From CAZSDP01 sp964605665 (lineage in GTDB: Bacteria; Planctomycetota; UBA8108; UBA1146): 64,000 nucleotides of DNA. The DNA is taken from positions 82,439 to 146,438 of the forward strand of contig CAZSDP010000010.1 of assembly GCA_964605665.1 (NCBI GenBank), given 5' to 3'. The position numbers and the translations under genes are program-made. Positions 53,800-62,029 of this stretch are shown one piece after another; within the stretch, counting starts at the first letter, position 1; each line of letters begins with the position of its first letter. The notes beneath the pieces are model-generated. The model made no database searches. It was not told the DNA's origin and worked only from the letters and a program-made list of their open reading frames with translations.

Positions 53800-54564
53800 A
53801 TGGAAAACGGTCCCTTCGACCTGACAGGGCGAGTTGCGTTGGTGACCGGCAGCACCACCGGTCTCGGGAACGCGATGGCCCATGCTTTGGGTGCCGCAGG
53901 CGCGACAGTTGCTCTCAACTATGCCAACAATGAATCGAGAGCAACTCAGGCCTTCGATAAGTTTCAGGCTGCCGGACATTCTGGCGCTCTCTTTCGAGCG
54001 AGCGTCATCGAAGAAGCGGACGTCAACCGGATGTTCGCGGAAATCTCAGAGACATTGGGTCCGGTGGACATCCTCGTGATCAACGCCACCCCCGACCAGC
54101 CACTAAAACCGATCGAGGAGTACGACTGGGATTTCTACCAATCGATGCTCGACTTCTTCATCAAGAGTCCATTCTTACTCGCTCGTGCTGGCTTGCCACA
54201 CATGAAGCAGCAGAAGTGGGGACGCCTCATCAATATCACCAGTGAGGTCTTCGAACGCGGAGTCGGGAACTTCAGCGCGTACGTAGCGGCAAAGGGGGGT
54301 CAAAACGGTTGGACCCGCAGCATGGCGACAGAGCTCGCACCCTTTGGAATCACCTGCAACATGGTAGCGCCGGGGTGGATTCCCGTAGAACGTCATGAGA
54401 ATGATCCCCAAGAAGAAAAAGATGGTTATCGAGCTCTGATCCCCGCCGATCGTTGGGGAGTCCCTCGAGATGTCGGTGGAGCAACCGTCTTTCTCGCAAG
54501 CGAGGCGGCGAGTTTTGTCACTGGGCAGAGCATTCACGTCAATGGCGGCATGACCGTCGGATAA
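53800..54564 (+). CDS. SDR oxidoreductase, first gene of the sugar operon
   Basis: Start: the ATG at 53800 follows GGAAGG by 9 nt, and the frame upstream lacks SDR sequence. The 254-residue protein is a classical SDR with TGSTTGLG as the cofactor motif, INITSE with the catalytic Ser, and YVAAK as the Tyr-Lys pair. The VNGGMTVG end is typical of FabG-like enzymes. It probably oxidises or reduces a sugar or sugar acid using NAD(P), given its operon. The next gene starts 9 nt after its stop. The fatty-acid FabG role is unlikely in this context. Confidence 0.9.
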   Translation: MENGPFDLTGRVALVTGSTTGLGNAMAHALGAAGATVALNYANNESRATQAFDKFQAAGHSGALFRASVIEEADVNRMFAEISETLGPVDILVINATPDQPLKPIEEYDWDFYQSMLDFFIKSPFLLARAGLPHMKQQKWGRLINITSEVFERGVGNFSAYVAAKGGQNGWTRSMATELAPFGITCNMVAPGWIPVERHENDPQEEKDGYRALIPADRWGVPRDVGGATVFLASEAASFVTGQSIHVNGGMTVG

Positions 54565-54573
54565 GGGGTCGTC

Positions 54574-55581
54574 GTGATCGATAGAGTCGCACTGATCTGC
54601 TGCTGTCTTCTCGTCGCCGGCTGTACGAGTCAAGGACCGGGTGAAGGGGCCGGAGAGAGCAGGCCGACCACTTCGGTAGCATTCGTCACCAATGGGGCAG
54701 ATCCATTCTGGGTTTTGGCTCAACGTGGAGTTGAAGATGCGGCAGCGAAACTGGGGATGAACGCGACAGTTCACATGCCGACGGAGGGAGTGGCAGACCA
54801 AAAGCGGATCCTCGAGGACCTCTTGGTTAAACAGATCTCAGGTATCGCGGTGAGTCCGATCGATCCAGTGAATCAAACAGAATTTCTCAATCAGTGCGCC
54901 GAGCGAACTCACCTGATCACCCATGACTCCGATGCCCCAGACTCAAAGCGGCGCTGCTTCATCGGGGTCGACAATTATGATGCCGGACGTCTTTGCGGAG
55001 AACTGGTCAAAGAAGCTCTGCCAGAGGGCGGTGAGGTTTACATCTTCGTTGGGCGACTCGAGCAAGACAACGCCCGTCGTCGCCGACAAGGAGTGATCGA
55101 CGAGCTTCTCGATCGTTCTCATGATCCCAATCGTTTCGACCCGGCCGGAGCCCCGATTTCCGGTGGTCAGTACACGATCCTCGGAACCTTGACCGATCAA
55201 TTCGATCGCGCGAAAGCGAAAGCGAATGTCGAGGATGTGCTTTCCCGACATCCGGACGTCGATGGGTTCATCGGGCTCTTCGCCTACAATCCACCGCTCG
55301 CCCTCGAGGTGCTGAATCAGTCGGGTAAGCTGGGCAAGATCAAAGTGATCGGATTCGATGAGGCGGATGAGACCCTCGCCGGAATTCAAGCCGGTACCGT
55401 CCATGGCACGATCGTCCAGAACCCGTATCAATATGGCTATCAGTCGGTCGAAATACTCCAAGGTTTGATCGACGAGAAGGCACCGCCGGCCTCCGTCATC
55501 TCCGTTCCCGCTCGCGCCATCCGCAAAGCGGAGGTCGACGAGTTCTGGGCGGACAAACGTGAGAAACTCGGTCAAGGGTGA
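54574..55581 (+). CDS. Sugar-binding lipoprotein of an ABC importer (RbsB-like)
   Basis: The 335-residue product starts at a GTG with AAGGGG 5 nt upstream. It has a lipoprotein signal with the lipobox VAGC and Cys17. The mature protein has the periplasmic-binding-protein type I fold of ribose/xylose/galactose binders: TNGADPFWVLAQRGVEDAA, ILEDLLVKQISGIAVSPIDP, and GKIKVIGFDEADETLAGI. Membrane attachment through lipid would hold it at the cytoplasmic-membrane surface facing the importer. The gene overlaps the ATPase gene by 4 nt. The substrate sugar cannot be fixed by eye. Confidence 0.92.
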   Translation: MIDRVALICCCLLVAGCTSQGPGEGAGESRPTTSVAFVTNGADPFWVLAQRGVEDAAAKLGMNATVHMPTEGVADQKRILEDLLVKQISGIAVSPIDPVNQTEFLNQCAERTHLITHDSDAPDSKRRCFIGVDNYDAGRLCGELVKEALPEGGEVYIFVGRLEQDNARRRRQGVIDELLDRSHDPNRFDPAGAPISGGQYTILGTLTDQFDRAKAKANVEDVLSRHPDVDGFIGLFAYNPPLALEVLNQSGKLGKIKVIGFDEADETLAGIQAGTVHGTIVQNPYQYGYQSVEILQGLIDEKAPPASVISVPARAIRKAEVDEFWADKREKLGQG

Positions 55582-57080
55582 CCGACCGTGCGCGGCTGAG
55601 CGCTCGCGCTATCTCGAAACGATTTCCAGCGGTTCTCGCCCTCGACAAGGTCGACTTCGATGTCGATGCCGGCGAAGCTGTCGCCGTCATCGGTGAGAAC
55701 GGGGCGGGAAAGTCGACCCTGATGAAGATTCTCGCGGGAATCGATCGGCCAGACGAGGGCACCTTGGAGCTCGATGGAAAAACCATCGAGCTGCGCGGAG
55801 TTCGCGATGCGCTCTCGAGGGGCATCGCATTGATCCATCAGGAACTCTGCCTCGCCGAGAATCTCGACGTGGGTGCGAACCTCTTTCTCGGTCGAGAACC
55901 GAGAAGATTCGGTTGGATCGACCGTTCTCAGATCATCGAGAAGTCGAAGACACTCTTAGAGAAGGTCGGACTCGACGTCGATCCAGAAACGCCTTGTGAA
56001 GAGCTGTCGATCGGTCAGCGACAGCTGGTCGAAATAGCTCGCGCTCTCGCCCAATCGGCGCGTTTCCTGATCTTGGATGAGCCCACGTCGAGTCTCACCC
56101 TCGCCGAAACAGAACGGCTTCTCGATCTGATCGAAGACCTGCGACGCAACGGCACTGGAATTGTCTATATATCTCACCGACTCAGTGAGGTTTCCCAGGT
56201 CGCAGATCGAGTCGTCGTTCTTCGCGATGGCTGCCATGCAGGTGAACTAAAAAAGACAGAGCTCAGCCATGAAGCGATGGTCGCGCGAATGGTCGGACGC
56301 GAAGTCTCGATTCCGGAAAGAAGGGCACAAGCATCGATCGGATCAACCGTGCTCCAGGTCTCCGATCTTCGCCTCACGCCTTCCTCTGCTCCCCTAGATT
56401 TCAATTTGAGAGAGGGCCAGATCGTCGGACTCGCTGGCCTGGTGGGGTCGGGACGAACGGAACTCCTCGAGCTGCTCTTCGGAGTTCGCTCGCGCACCTC
56501 GGGCCAGGTTCAAGTCGGGGGAAAGACCCTCGTCCCTGGAAGTCCCCGCGAGGCGGTGCACGTCGGAATGGGACTCGTTCCCGAAGAACGGGGAGTTCAA
56601 GGTCTCGTTCTCGACTCGTCGACTGGAGAAAATCTCGCTCTGCCATCCTGGCGAGAATGGTCGCGGAGTGGGATCCCACAACAGAAGCGCGCTCGAAGCG
56701 TCATCGCCGACTTGATCTCCCGATTCGACATTCGTCCTCCCGATCAGAAACACAACACCCGCCACCTCTCCGGGGGAAATCAACAAAAGGTCGCATTGGG
56801 GAAGTGGATTCCCCTCCAACCAAGGGTGCTCCTCCTCGATGAGCCAACACGTGGCGTCGATGTCGCGGCGCGTTGGGAAATCCACCGGCGTCTGCGAGAC
56901 TTGGCCCAGGATGGAATGAGCATTCTCTTTAGCTCAAGCGAACTCGAGGAGATCCTCATCCTCTCCGACCAGGTGTGGGTGCTGCACGAGGGGAAGATCG
57001 CCGGGACCTTGGCGGGAGACGAGCTCTCAGAAGAGGAGATCATGCGGTTGGCGACTGGCGGGAAAGAGGCTGCGGCATGA
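55578..57080 (+). CDS. Sugar ABC importer ATPase, duplicated (RbsA/MglA-like)
   Basis: The 500-residue ATPase starts at a GTG that overlaps the previous stop as GTGA. It has two tandem nucleotide-binding domains. The first carries GENGAGKSTLMKIL as Walker A, LSIGQRQLVEIARAL as signature and FLILDEPTSSL as Walker B. The second has GLVGSGRTELLELLFG as Walker A, LSGGNQQKVALGKW as signature and LLLDEPTRGVD as Walker B. This is the normal layout for carbohydrate uptake transporter-2 systems (ribose, xylose, galactose). It energises uptake through the permease encoded directly downstream. Confidence 0.96.
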   Translation: MTDRARLSARAISKRFPAVLALDKVDFDVDAGEAVAVIGENGAGKSTLMKILAGIDRPDEGTLELDGKTIELRGVRDALSRGIALIHQELCLAENLDVGANLFLGREPRRFGWIDRSQIIEKSKTLLEKVGLDVDPETPCEELSIGQRQLVEIARALAQSARFLILDEPTSSLTLAETERLLDLIEDLRRNGTGIVYISHRLSEVSQVADRVVVLRDGCHAGELKKTELSHEAMVARMVGREVSIPERRAQASIGSTVLQVSDLRLTPSSAPLDFNLREGQIVGLAGLVGSGRTELLELLFGVRSRTSGQVQVGGKTLVPGSPREAVHVGMGLVPEERGVQGLVLDSSTGENLALPSWREWSRSGIPQQKRARSVIADLISRFDIRPPDQKHNTRHLSGGNQQKVALGKWIPLQPRVLLLDEPTRGVDVAARWEIHRRLRDLAQDGMSILFSSSELEEILILSDQVWVLHEGKIAGTLAGDELSEEEIMRLATGGKEAAA

Positions 57081-58180
57081 AGCAGGCGCTCGCGATCGCT
57101 GCCACTCTCCTCATCGCCGGGTCATTCCTGCCCCCTACCCTGGTGTTGCTCGCGGCGATTTCGCTCGCCCTCGCACTCTTCGTGGAAGGAATCGACAAGA
57201 AGGCGCTGGGGGTTTTCGCGCTACTCGTGGCAACAAGTCTCCTGATCGCCTTGGCGAGCCCACACTTCAGTACCGGGTACAACCTGGAGAATCTGGTCCG
57301 GCGCAGCGCACTCTTCGGCATCATCTCTATCGGCGTTTCCTTCGTGATCATCACCGGGGGCATCGATCTCTCGATCGGCTCCTTGATCTGCTTGGTTGGG
57401 GTCCTCACCCCCTACCTGTTGACGGTAGAGGGCTGGAGCCCGCTTGCGACGGTCTCTTGTCTACTCACGATGTCGTTGCTGATCGGCCTGACCCATGGGG
57501 TCTTGATTACCCGACTCCGCCTGCAACCGTTTCTGGTCACTCTTTGCGGACTCTTGATCTATCGGGGGCTCGCCCGAGGAATCACCGGCGACCAAACCCA
57601 AGGCTTTGCCGGCGGACATCAAACGCTGAGGAAACTCGGAAATGGTCGGATTCCCATCGGGATCGAAGACTTCGCCATTCCGGCTCCATATCTGATCCTC
57701 CTCGTGGTCGGAATCGGAGCCGCGATTTTCCTCCATCGCACCATTTGGGGACGCTATCTTCTCGCGATCGGGCGAAATGAAACAGCGGTCCGCTATAGTG
57801 GGATCGACTCCGATCGGATGAAGATCCTCGCATATGGCTTTTGCGGTCTGCTGAGTGGATTGGGAGGCCTGCTCTTCGTCCTCGATGTGGGCTCCGCGCA
57901 ACCGGTCGACTTCGGCAACTTCTACGAGCTCTACGCCATCGCCGCCGCGGTCTTAGGTGGTTGCAGCTTACGAGGCGGCGAAGGCACAATCATCGGAGTC
58001 GTCTTCGGCGCAGCCGTCATGCAGGTGCTTCGAAATGGAATCACCCTGATCGATGCAATTCCGAACAATGTCGAGTATGCCGTGATCGGGGCGGTCATTC
58101 TCACCGGGGTCATTTTGGATGAATCGGTCCGCAGGATTTGGATCGGTCGCCGTGGGGAAAGAAAGGGCTCGAGCAGATGA
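57077..58180 (+). CDS. Sugar ABC importer permease (RbsC-like)
   Basis: The ATG at 57077 overlaps the ATPase stop as ATGA, fixing the start. The 367-residue protein has about nine to ten membrane helices and the conserved GGIDLSIGSLICLVGV segment near residue 95. It also has GRNETAVRYSGI, the cytoplasmic loop that contacts the ATPase, and ALYAIAAAVLGG-type sequence (ELYAIAAAVLGGCSLRGGEG). It forms the membrane channel for the sugar. A homodimer is expected, as only one permease gene is present. The gene ends inside the start of the mutarotase gene. Confidence 0.94.
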   Translation: MKQALAIAATLLIAGSFLPPTLVLLAAISLALALFVEGIDKKALGVFALLVATSLLIALASPHFSTGYNLENLVRRSALFGIISIGVSFVIITGGIDLSIGSLICLVGVLTPYLLTVEGWSPLATVSCLLTMSLLIGLTHGVLITRLRLQPFLVTLCGLLIYRGLARGITGDQTQGFAGGHQTLRKLGNGRIPIGIEDFAIPAPYLILLVVGIGAAIFLHRTIWGRYLLAIGRNETAVRYSGIDSDRMKILAYGFCGLLSGLGGLLFVLDVGSAQPVDFGNFYELYAIAAAVLGGCSLRGGEGTIIGVVFGAAVMQVLRNGITLIDAIPNNVEYAVIGAVILTGVILDESVRRIWIGRRGERKGSSR

Positions 58181-59337
58181 CGCAGATCAACTGCAATGCC
58201 AACATGCTGCTGCTGACGACCTTCCTTGTCGCAGCGCTCTCTGGATGTGGGACTACCATGAATCAACAAGCAGGAATCGCCACCGAGGCTTGGGGTGAAA
58301 TCGACGGTCAAGGTGTTGCGCTCTACACCCTCGATAACGGACGGATCCGCGCTCGAATCAGCAACTTTGGGGGCACCGTTACCGAACTTCATGTGCCCGA
58401 TCGAGACGGAAACTTCGCAGACATCGTCCTCGGATTCGACTCCCTCGATGGGTACGTCTCTCGAAGCCCGTACTTCGGCTGTATGGTGGGAAGAGTCGGA
58501 AACCGCATCGCGGGTGGAAGCTTTGAGCTGAACGGGGAGGTTTATGACCTCCCAAAGAACAACGGTCCGCACCATCTGCACGGCGGAGAGCGCGGGTTCG
58601 ACAAGGTGGTTTGGACCTCTGATGCGGAAATGACTCCAGACGGCCCCGAGCTCCATCTGCAGTATCGTTCTCCTGACGGAGAGCAAGGTTATCCCGGCAC
58701 TCTTGACGTGCATGTCATCTATACCCTCACCTATGACGATGAGCTCCGGATCGTGATGACCGCAAGAGCGGATCGGGCGACTCCGGTGAATATCGTCCAT
58801 CACTCCTACTGGAACCTTGCTGGTCATCAATCGGGGGATGTTCTCGGGCAGAATTTGCAGCTTGCTGCTGAGCGATACACTCCCGCCGACGCGACTCTGA
58901 TTCCTACCGGGGCGCTCGATCCCGTCGCGGGAACCCCATTCGATTTTCGTGTATCGCGGGCGATCGGATCGGAAATCGCAGCTCTCCCCCCCCGCGGCGA
59001 AGATCCCGGCGGCTACGACGTCAATTACGTCGTGGATGGTGATTTCGGGGTCCTCAGAGCGGCGGCTCGAGCCGTTGATCCCGAGTCAGGGAGAGTCCTC
59101 GAGGTCTATAGCGACGCCCCGGGAATTCAGTTTTATTCGGGTAATTTTCTCGACGGCATCACTGGAAAAGGTGGAGCGGTTTACCAAAAACACGCGGGAT
59201 TCTGTCTGGAGAGCCAGATCTTCCCCGATGCCGTTCACCAACAAGGGACTCCTGGCTGGCCGACCGTCATTTTGCAGCCGGGCTCAGTCTACCGCCACGT
59301 GATGGTCCATCGCTTCAGAACTGAAGACTCCCAGTAA
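58177..59337 (+). CDS. galM: Aldose 1-epimerase (mutarotase), lipoprotein
   Basis: The ATG at 58177 overlaps the permease stop, fixing the start. The 386-residue product has a lipoprotein signal (LLLTTFLVAALSGC, Cys24), so it would act outside the cytoplasm. The mutarotase motifs are present: NRIAGGSF, PHHLHGGERGFDK (catalytic His), VHHSYWNLAG (second His), and NFLDGITGKGG before the catalytic Glu region (FCLESQIFPDAVH). The enzyme interconverts alpha and beta forms of aldoses such as galactose, glucose or xylose, supplying the form taken up by the importer. It closes the operon that starts at 53800. Confidence 0.95.
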   Translation: MTQINCNANMLLLTTFLVAALSGCGTTMNQQAGIATEAWGEIDGQGVALYTLDNGRIRARISNFGGTVTELHVPDRDGNFADIVLGFDSLDGYVSRSPYFGCMVGRVGNRIAGGSFELNGEVYDLPKNNGPHHLHGGERGFDKVVWTSDAEMTPDGPELHLQYRSPDGEQGYPGTLDVHVIYTLTYDDELRIVMTARADRATPVNIVHHSYWNLAGHQSGDVLGQNLQLAAERYTPADATLIPTGALDPVAGTPFDFRVSRAIGSEIAALPPRGEDPGGYDVNYVVDGDFGVLRAAARAVDPESGRVLEVYSDAPGIQFYSGNFLDGITGKGGAVYQKHAGFCLESQIFPDAVHQQGTPGWPTVILQPGSVYRHVMVHRFRTEDSQ

Positions 59338-59557
59338 GGAGCGCCTCAGTCGGTGTCGGGGCACGTACCGCATCTGCCAGTGCAGAGCCAACCCTTGCAA
59401 TGGCCTGAGGTTGCCTCGACAATGCGGAGACTCGAGGGTGAAGCGACCGCGTGTCTTTTCACCACGTACCAGCCGATGCTGGTCTCCCATCGATGGAGTA
59501 AATTCTGTCTCTCTTTGCTCGACCCGCACCCCGCAACCGGAGCTGAGGAGTTGATCG
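59338..59557. other. Intergenic region after the sugar operon
   Basis: About 220 bases. No T-run hairpin was found, so operon termination may be Rho-dependent or read through into the next gene. No small gene is supported. Confidence 0.35.
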
Positions 59558-60175
59558 ATGCAACACGTTGATCCGTCAAAAACGGCCATTCTTCTGATCG
59601 GTTTTCAGCGCGATTATTTTGACCCGAACGGAGTTCTCTACTCGGTGGTCGAAGAGTCTCACCGAGTCAGCGGAACTCTAAAGCACACACTCGGGCTGAT
59701 CGACGCGTATCAAGACTCACCGATGCTGATCGTGAATACCCCCATTGCGTTCAGTCAGTCGTACCAAGAGATTGAGAACCCGATCGGGATCTTGAAGACC
59801 ATCCGTGAGGTCGAAGCATTCAAAGGGGGAACCCCCGGAGCAGAAACGATCGACGAGATTCGTGCATATGGCGATCGCATCATCGAGATCCCCGGGAAAA
59901 AAGGCTTTAACGCCTTCTCAAACACCGAGCTGGAGAAGCTTCTCAATGAGCATGGTGTCGAGACTGTTATCCTCGCTGGCTGCGTCACCTCGATCTGCGT
60001 CAACGCAACCGCACTCCACGCAGTCGAAACTGGCTTCGATGTAACGATCCTCTCCGATTGCACCTCCGGACGAACCCCCGTGGAACAGCAATTCTTCTGT
60101 GAGAATGTCTTTCCACTCTTCTCGACGGTTTGCACCAGTCAAGATGTGCTCGCCTCCGTCAGCAAGACTGGCTGA
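59558..60175 (+). CDS. Isochorismatase-like cysteine hydrolase
   Basis: This 205-residue protein starts at an ATG with GAGGAG 7 nt upstream. It has the family's triad: Asp19 in FQRDYF, Lys114 or 115 in GKKGFNAF, and Cys147 in GCVTSICVNAT. The family includes nicotinamidases, ureidoglycolate- or N-carbamoyl-hydrolysing enzymes and isochorismatases; true isochorismate hydrolase needs other features not seen, so the substrate is open. The metal-binding set typical of nicotinamidase was not found. The stop codon overlaps the start of the sensor-kinase gene (TGATG), so the two products are probably made together. Confidence 0.9.
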   Translation: MQHVDPSKTAILLIGFQRDYFDPNGVLYSVVEESHRVSGTLKHTLGLIDAYQDSPMLIVNTPIAFSQSYQEIENPIGILKTIREVEAFKGGTPGAETIDEIRAYGDRIIEIPGKKGFNAFSNTELEKLLNEHGVETVILAGCVTSICVNATALHAVETGFDVTILSDCTSGRTPVEQQFFCENVFPLFSTVCTSQDVLASVSKTG

Positions 60176-61755
60176 TGTCGACGAAGCCGGAAAAGACTCC
60201 CACGGGAGATCCTGACCTCGCTGCAGTTGTCCAAAATCGACTGGTGGAACAACTCGCGGAGTCAGAGCGTCAACATCGGATGCTGCTCAACGAACTCCCC
60301 GAGGTGGTGCTACGACTCGACCGAGAAGGTCACCTTCTCTATGTCAACGATGCCTGGAATACGCGATTCGGCTTTGACATCGAATCGAGTCTTGGTGCTT
60401 CGATCCAAGACTTCCTCCACACCGACGATTGGAAGAAGTGGGATGCACTCGTATCCTGCGACCTCTCTGCCGTTTCCGCCGACTTCGATCGGGTTCTTCG
60501 GGTCGTGAACAACAGTGGTCGCATCTACCTGGTCGATGCGCGCACTCGGAGACTCGAATCGGGCGAAATCGTGGGAAGTCTCGAAGATGTGACCGACCGC
60601 CACCAATTGGAAACCGAGCGTCTGCGCGCTCAGAAGTTGGAATCGATCGGTCGCCTCGCCGGAGGCCTCGCTCACGACTTCAACAACCTACTCACCGTCA
60701 TCCTCGGAAACGTGAATCTCGGGCAACGACGACTGAGCAGCCAAGAGATCGAATTGAAGGAGCTCGACTTGGCAGCTCGCGCCTGTAATCAGGCGGCTGC
60801 GCTCACCAAGCAGATGCTCGCGTTCAGCAAGGGGGGAGAACCAAATCGCCAACCGGGAGATTTGGGCAACCTCGTCCGCGACGGAGTTGAGCTGTATCTA
60901 CGTGGCTCAAATATCCAGGTCGAAATGGAGGTCGAGCCACACCTCCCCGCCGTGGAAATGGACAGCTCACAGATTCACCAAGTCCTCAATAACCTGGTGA
61001 TCAATGCGATCCAAGCGATGCCTTCGGGGGGCCTGCTCCAGGTCAAGGTCCAGAATTGTAGGTTCGCTCTCCCCACCGACTCTGGTCCTGTGAATGGGGT
61101 CTCAGTCTCGGTGCGTGATGACGGAATCGGCATTCCGAAAGAGAATCTCGAACACATCTTTGAACCGTATTTCACCACAAAGGAAACCGGTAATGGCCTT
61201 GGCCTGACCAGCGCCTATTGGATTATTCAACGGCATGAGGGCCTCTTTGAGGTCGAGAGTACCCCCGGAGTCGGCACTCTCTTTAGATTCACTCTTCGAG
61301 CCGCCAATGCAGATTCTGATTCAGACCAAACCGATCGAAATCAGCGCCCCTCGAAGAGGGGCCACATTTTGGTGATGGATGATGATCGGGCCGTCCGGCA
61401 GGCAGTCGTTGCGATGCTCGAGTCATTGGGACACACCGCGGGTGAAGCATCAAATGGGGAAACTTGCTCTGCCGCCTATCTCGAAGCGATGAATCGTGGC
61501 AGTCCATTCGACTTGGTGATCATCGACCTCACCATCGCTGGAGGTCACGACGGCGTTTGGACGATCAATCGCTTAAGAGAAATCGATCCTGAGGTACGCG
61601 CGATCGTCGCGAGTGGGTACAGCAATGCCCCCGTAGTCTCCGACCACCGACGTTATGGCTTCCATGGCGTCCTGGCGAAACCGCTGATGTTGACAGACCT
61701 CGATCGGGTCATCACTGCGGTGCTCTCCCTTCCGCATGCTCACCGTTCCGATTGA
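60175..61755 (+). CDS. Hybrid sensor histidine kinase (PAS-HisKA-HATPase-receiver)
   Basis: The ATG at 60175 overlaps the preceding stop, fixing the start. The 526-residue protein has no membrane helix or signal, so it senses a cytoplasmic cue. A PAS domain spans about 35-145 (LPEVVLRLDREGHLLYVN). The dimerisation and phosphoacceptor helix contains GGLAHDFNNLL with His167. The HATPase domain (about 265-385) has INAIQAMPSGG and DDGIGIPKENLEHIFEPYFT, followed by GNGLGLTSAYW. A C-terminal receiver (about 400-520) has HILVMDDDRAVR, acceptor Asp in VIIDLTI, and the Lys of LAKPL. No partner DNA-binding regulator is adjacent; the overlap with the cysteine hydrolase suggests a metabolite signal. Confidence 0.94.
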   Translation: MSTKPEKTPTGDPDLAAVVQNRLVEQLAESERQHRMLLNELPEVVLRLDREGHLLYVNDAWNTRFGFDIESSLGASIQDFLHTDDWKKWDALVSCDLSAVSADFDRVLRVVNNSGRIYLVDARTRRLESGEIVGSLEDVTDRHQLETERLRAQKLESIGRLAGGLAHDFNNLLTVILGNVNLGQRRLSSQEIELKELDLAARACNQAAALTKQMLAFSKGGEPNRQPGDLGNLVRDGVELYLRGSNIQVEMEVEPHLPAVEMDSSQIHQVLNNLVINAIQAMPSGGLLQVKVQNCRFALPTDSGPVNGVSVSVRDDGIGIPKENLEHIFEPYFTTKETGNGLGLTSAYWIIQRHEGLFEVESTPGVGTLFRFTLRAANADSDSDQTDRNQRPSKRGHILVMDDDRAVRQAVVAMLESLGHTAGEASNGETCSAAYLEAMNRGSPFDLVIIDLTIAGGHDGVWTINRLREIDPEVRAIVASGYSNAPVVSDHRRYGFHGVLAKPLMLTDLDRVITAVLSLPHAHRSD

Positions 61756-61936
61756 GCTCACTGCTCAAGTCCCATCCAAGTGAGCCGCGTATTCGTTTCT
61801 CATAGGGTCAGATTATCTCGATTCGAGCTCGCACCCTCAAAACCTCTGCTCGCAATACCCAGGTTTATGAGCAAGCAGCGATGCTGGAAAACGCAATAGA
61901 AACGATACAGGGTCAAGCCCGGGCAACGGCTTTACA

Positions 61937-61957
61937 GCTTTCAGCAGAGCTGAAAGC
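61937..61957. other. Perfect 9-bp hairpin beside the terminator
   Basis: gctttcagc and gctgaaagc are perfect complements separated by aga. There is no T-run on the plus side, so it is not a classical terminator for the kinase gene. It may stabilise RNA ends. Confidence 0.5.
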
Positions 61958-61963
61958 CCTGAC

Positions 61964-62006
61964 AAAAAAAACTCCCGCCGCCGGCAAAATGCCGACGACG
62001 GGAGTT
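61964..62006 (-). terminator. Strong Rho-independent terminator for the downstream minus-strand gene
   Basis: On the minus strand a 16-bp stem (right arm 61991-62006, left arm 61970-61985, with two G-U pairs) closes a 5-base loop and is followed by a run of seven T. It lies about 25 bases after the stop codon of the calcium-repeat protein gene. Confidence 0.9.
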
Positions 62007-62029
62007 CCTATTGAGTCAGCCCTGTCTCC

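Noticed and set aside
53409..53824. Two plus-strand frames upstream of the sugar operon
   Set aside because: Ser/Pro-rich low-complexity products with no family, and they end in or beside the SDR gene start.
61937..61957. Hairpin as terminator of the sensor kinase gene
   Set aside because: There is no T-run after it on the plus strand.
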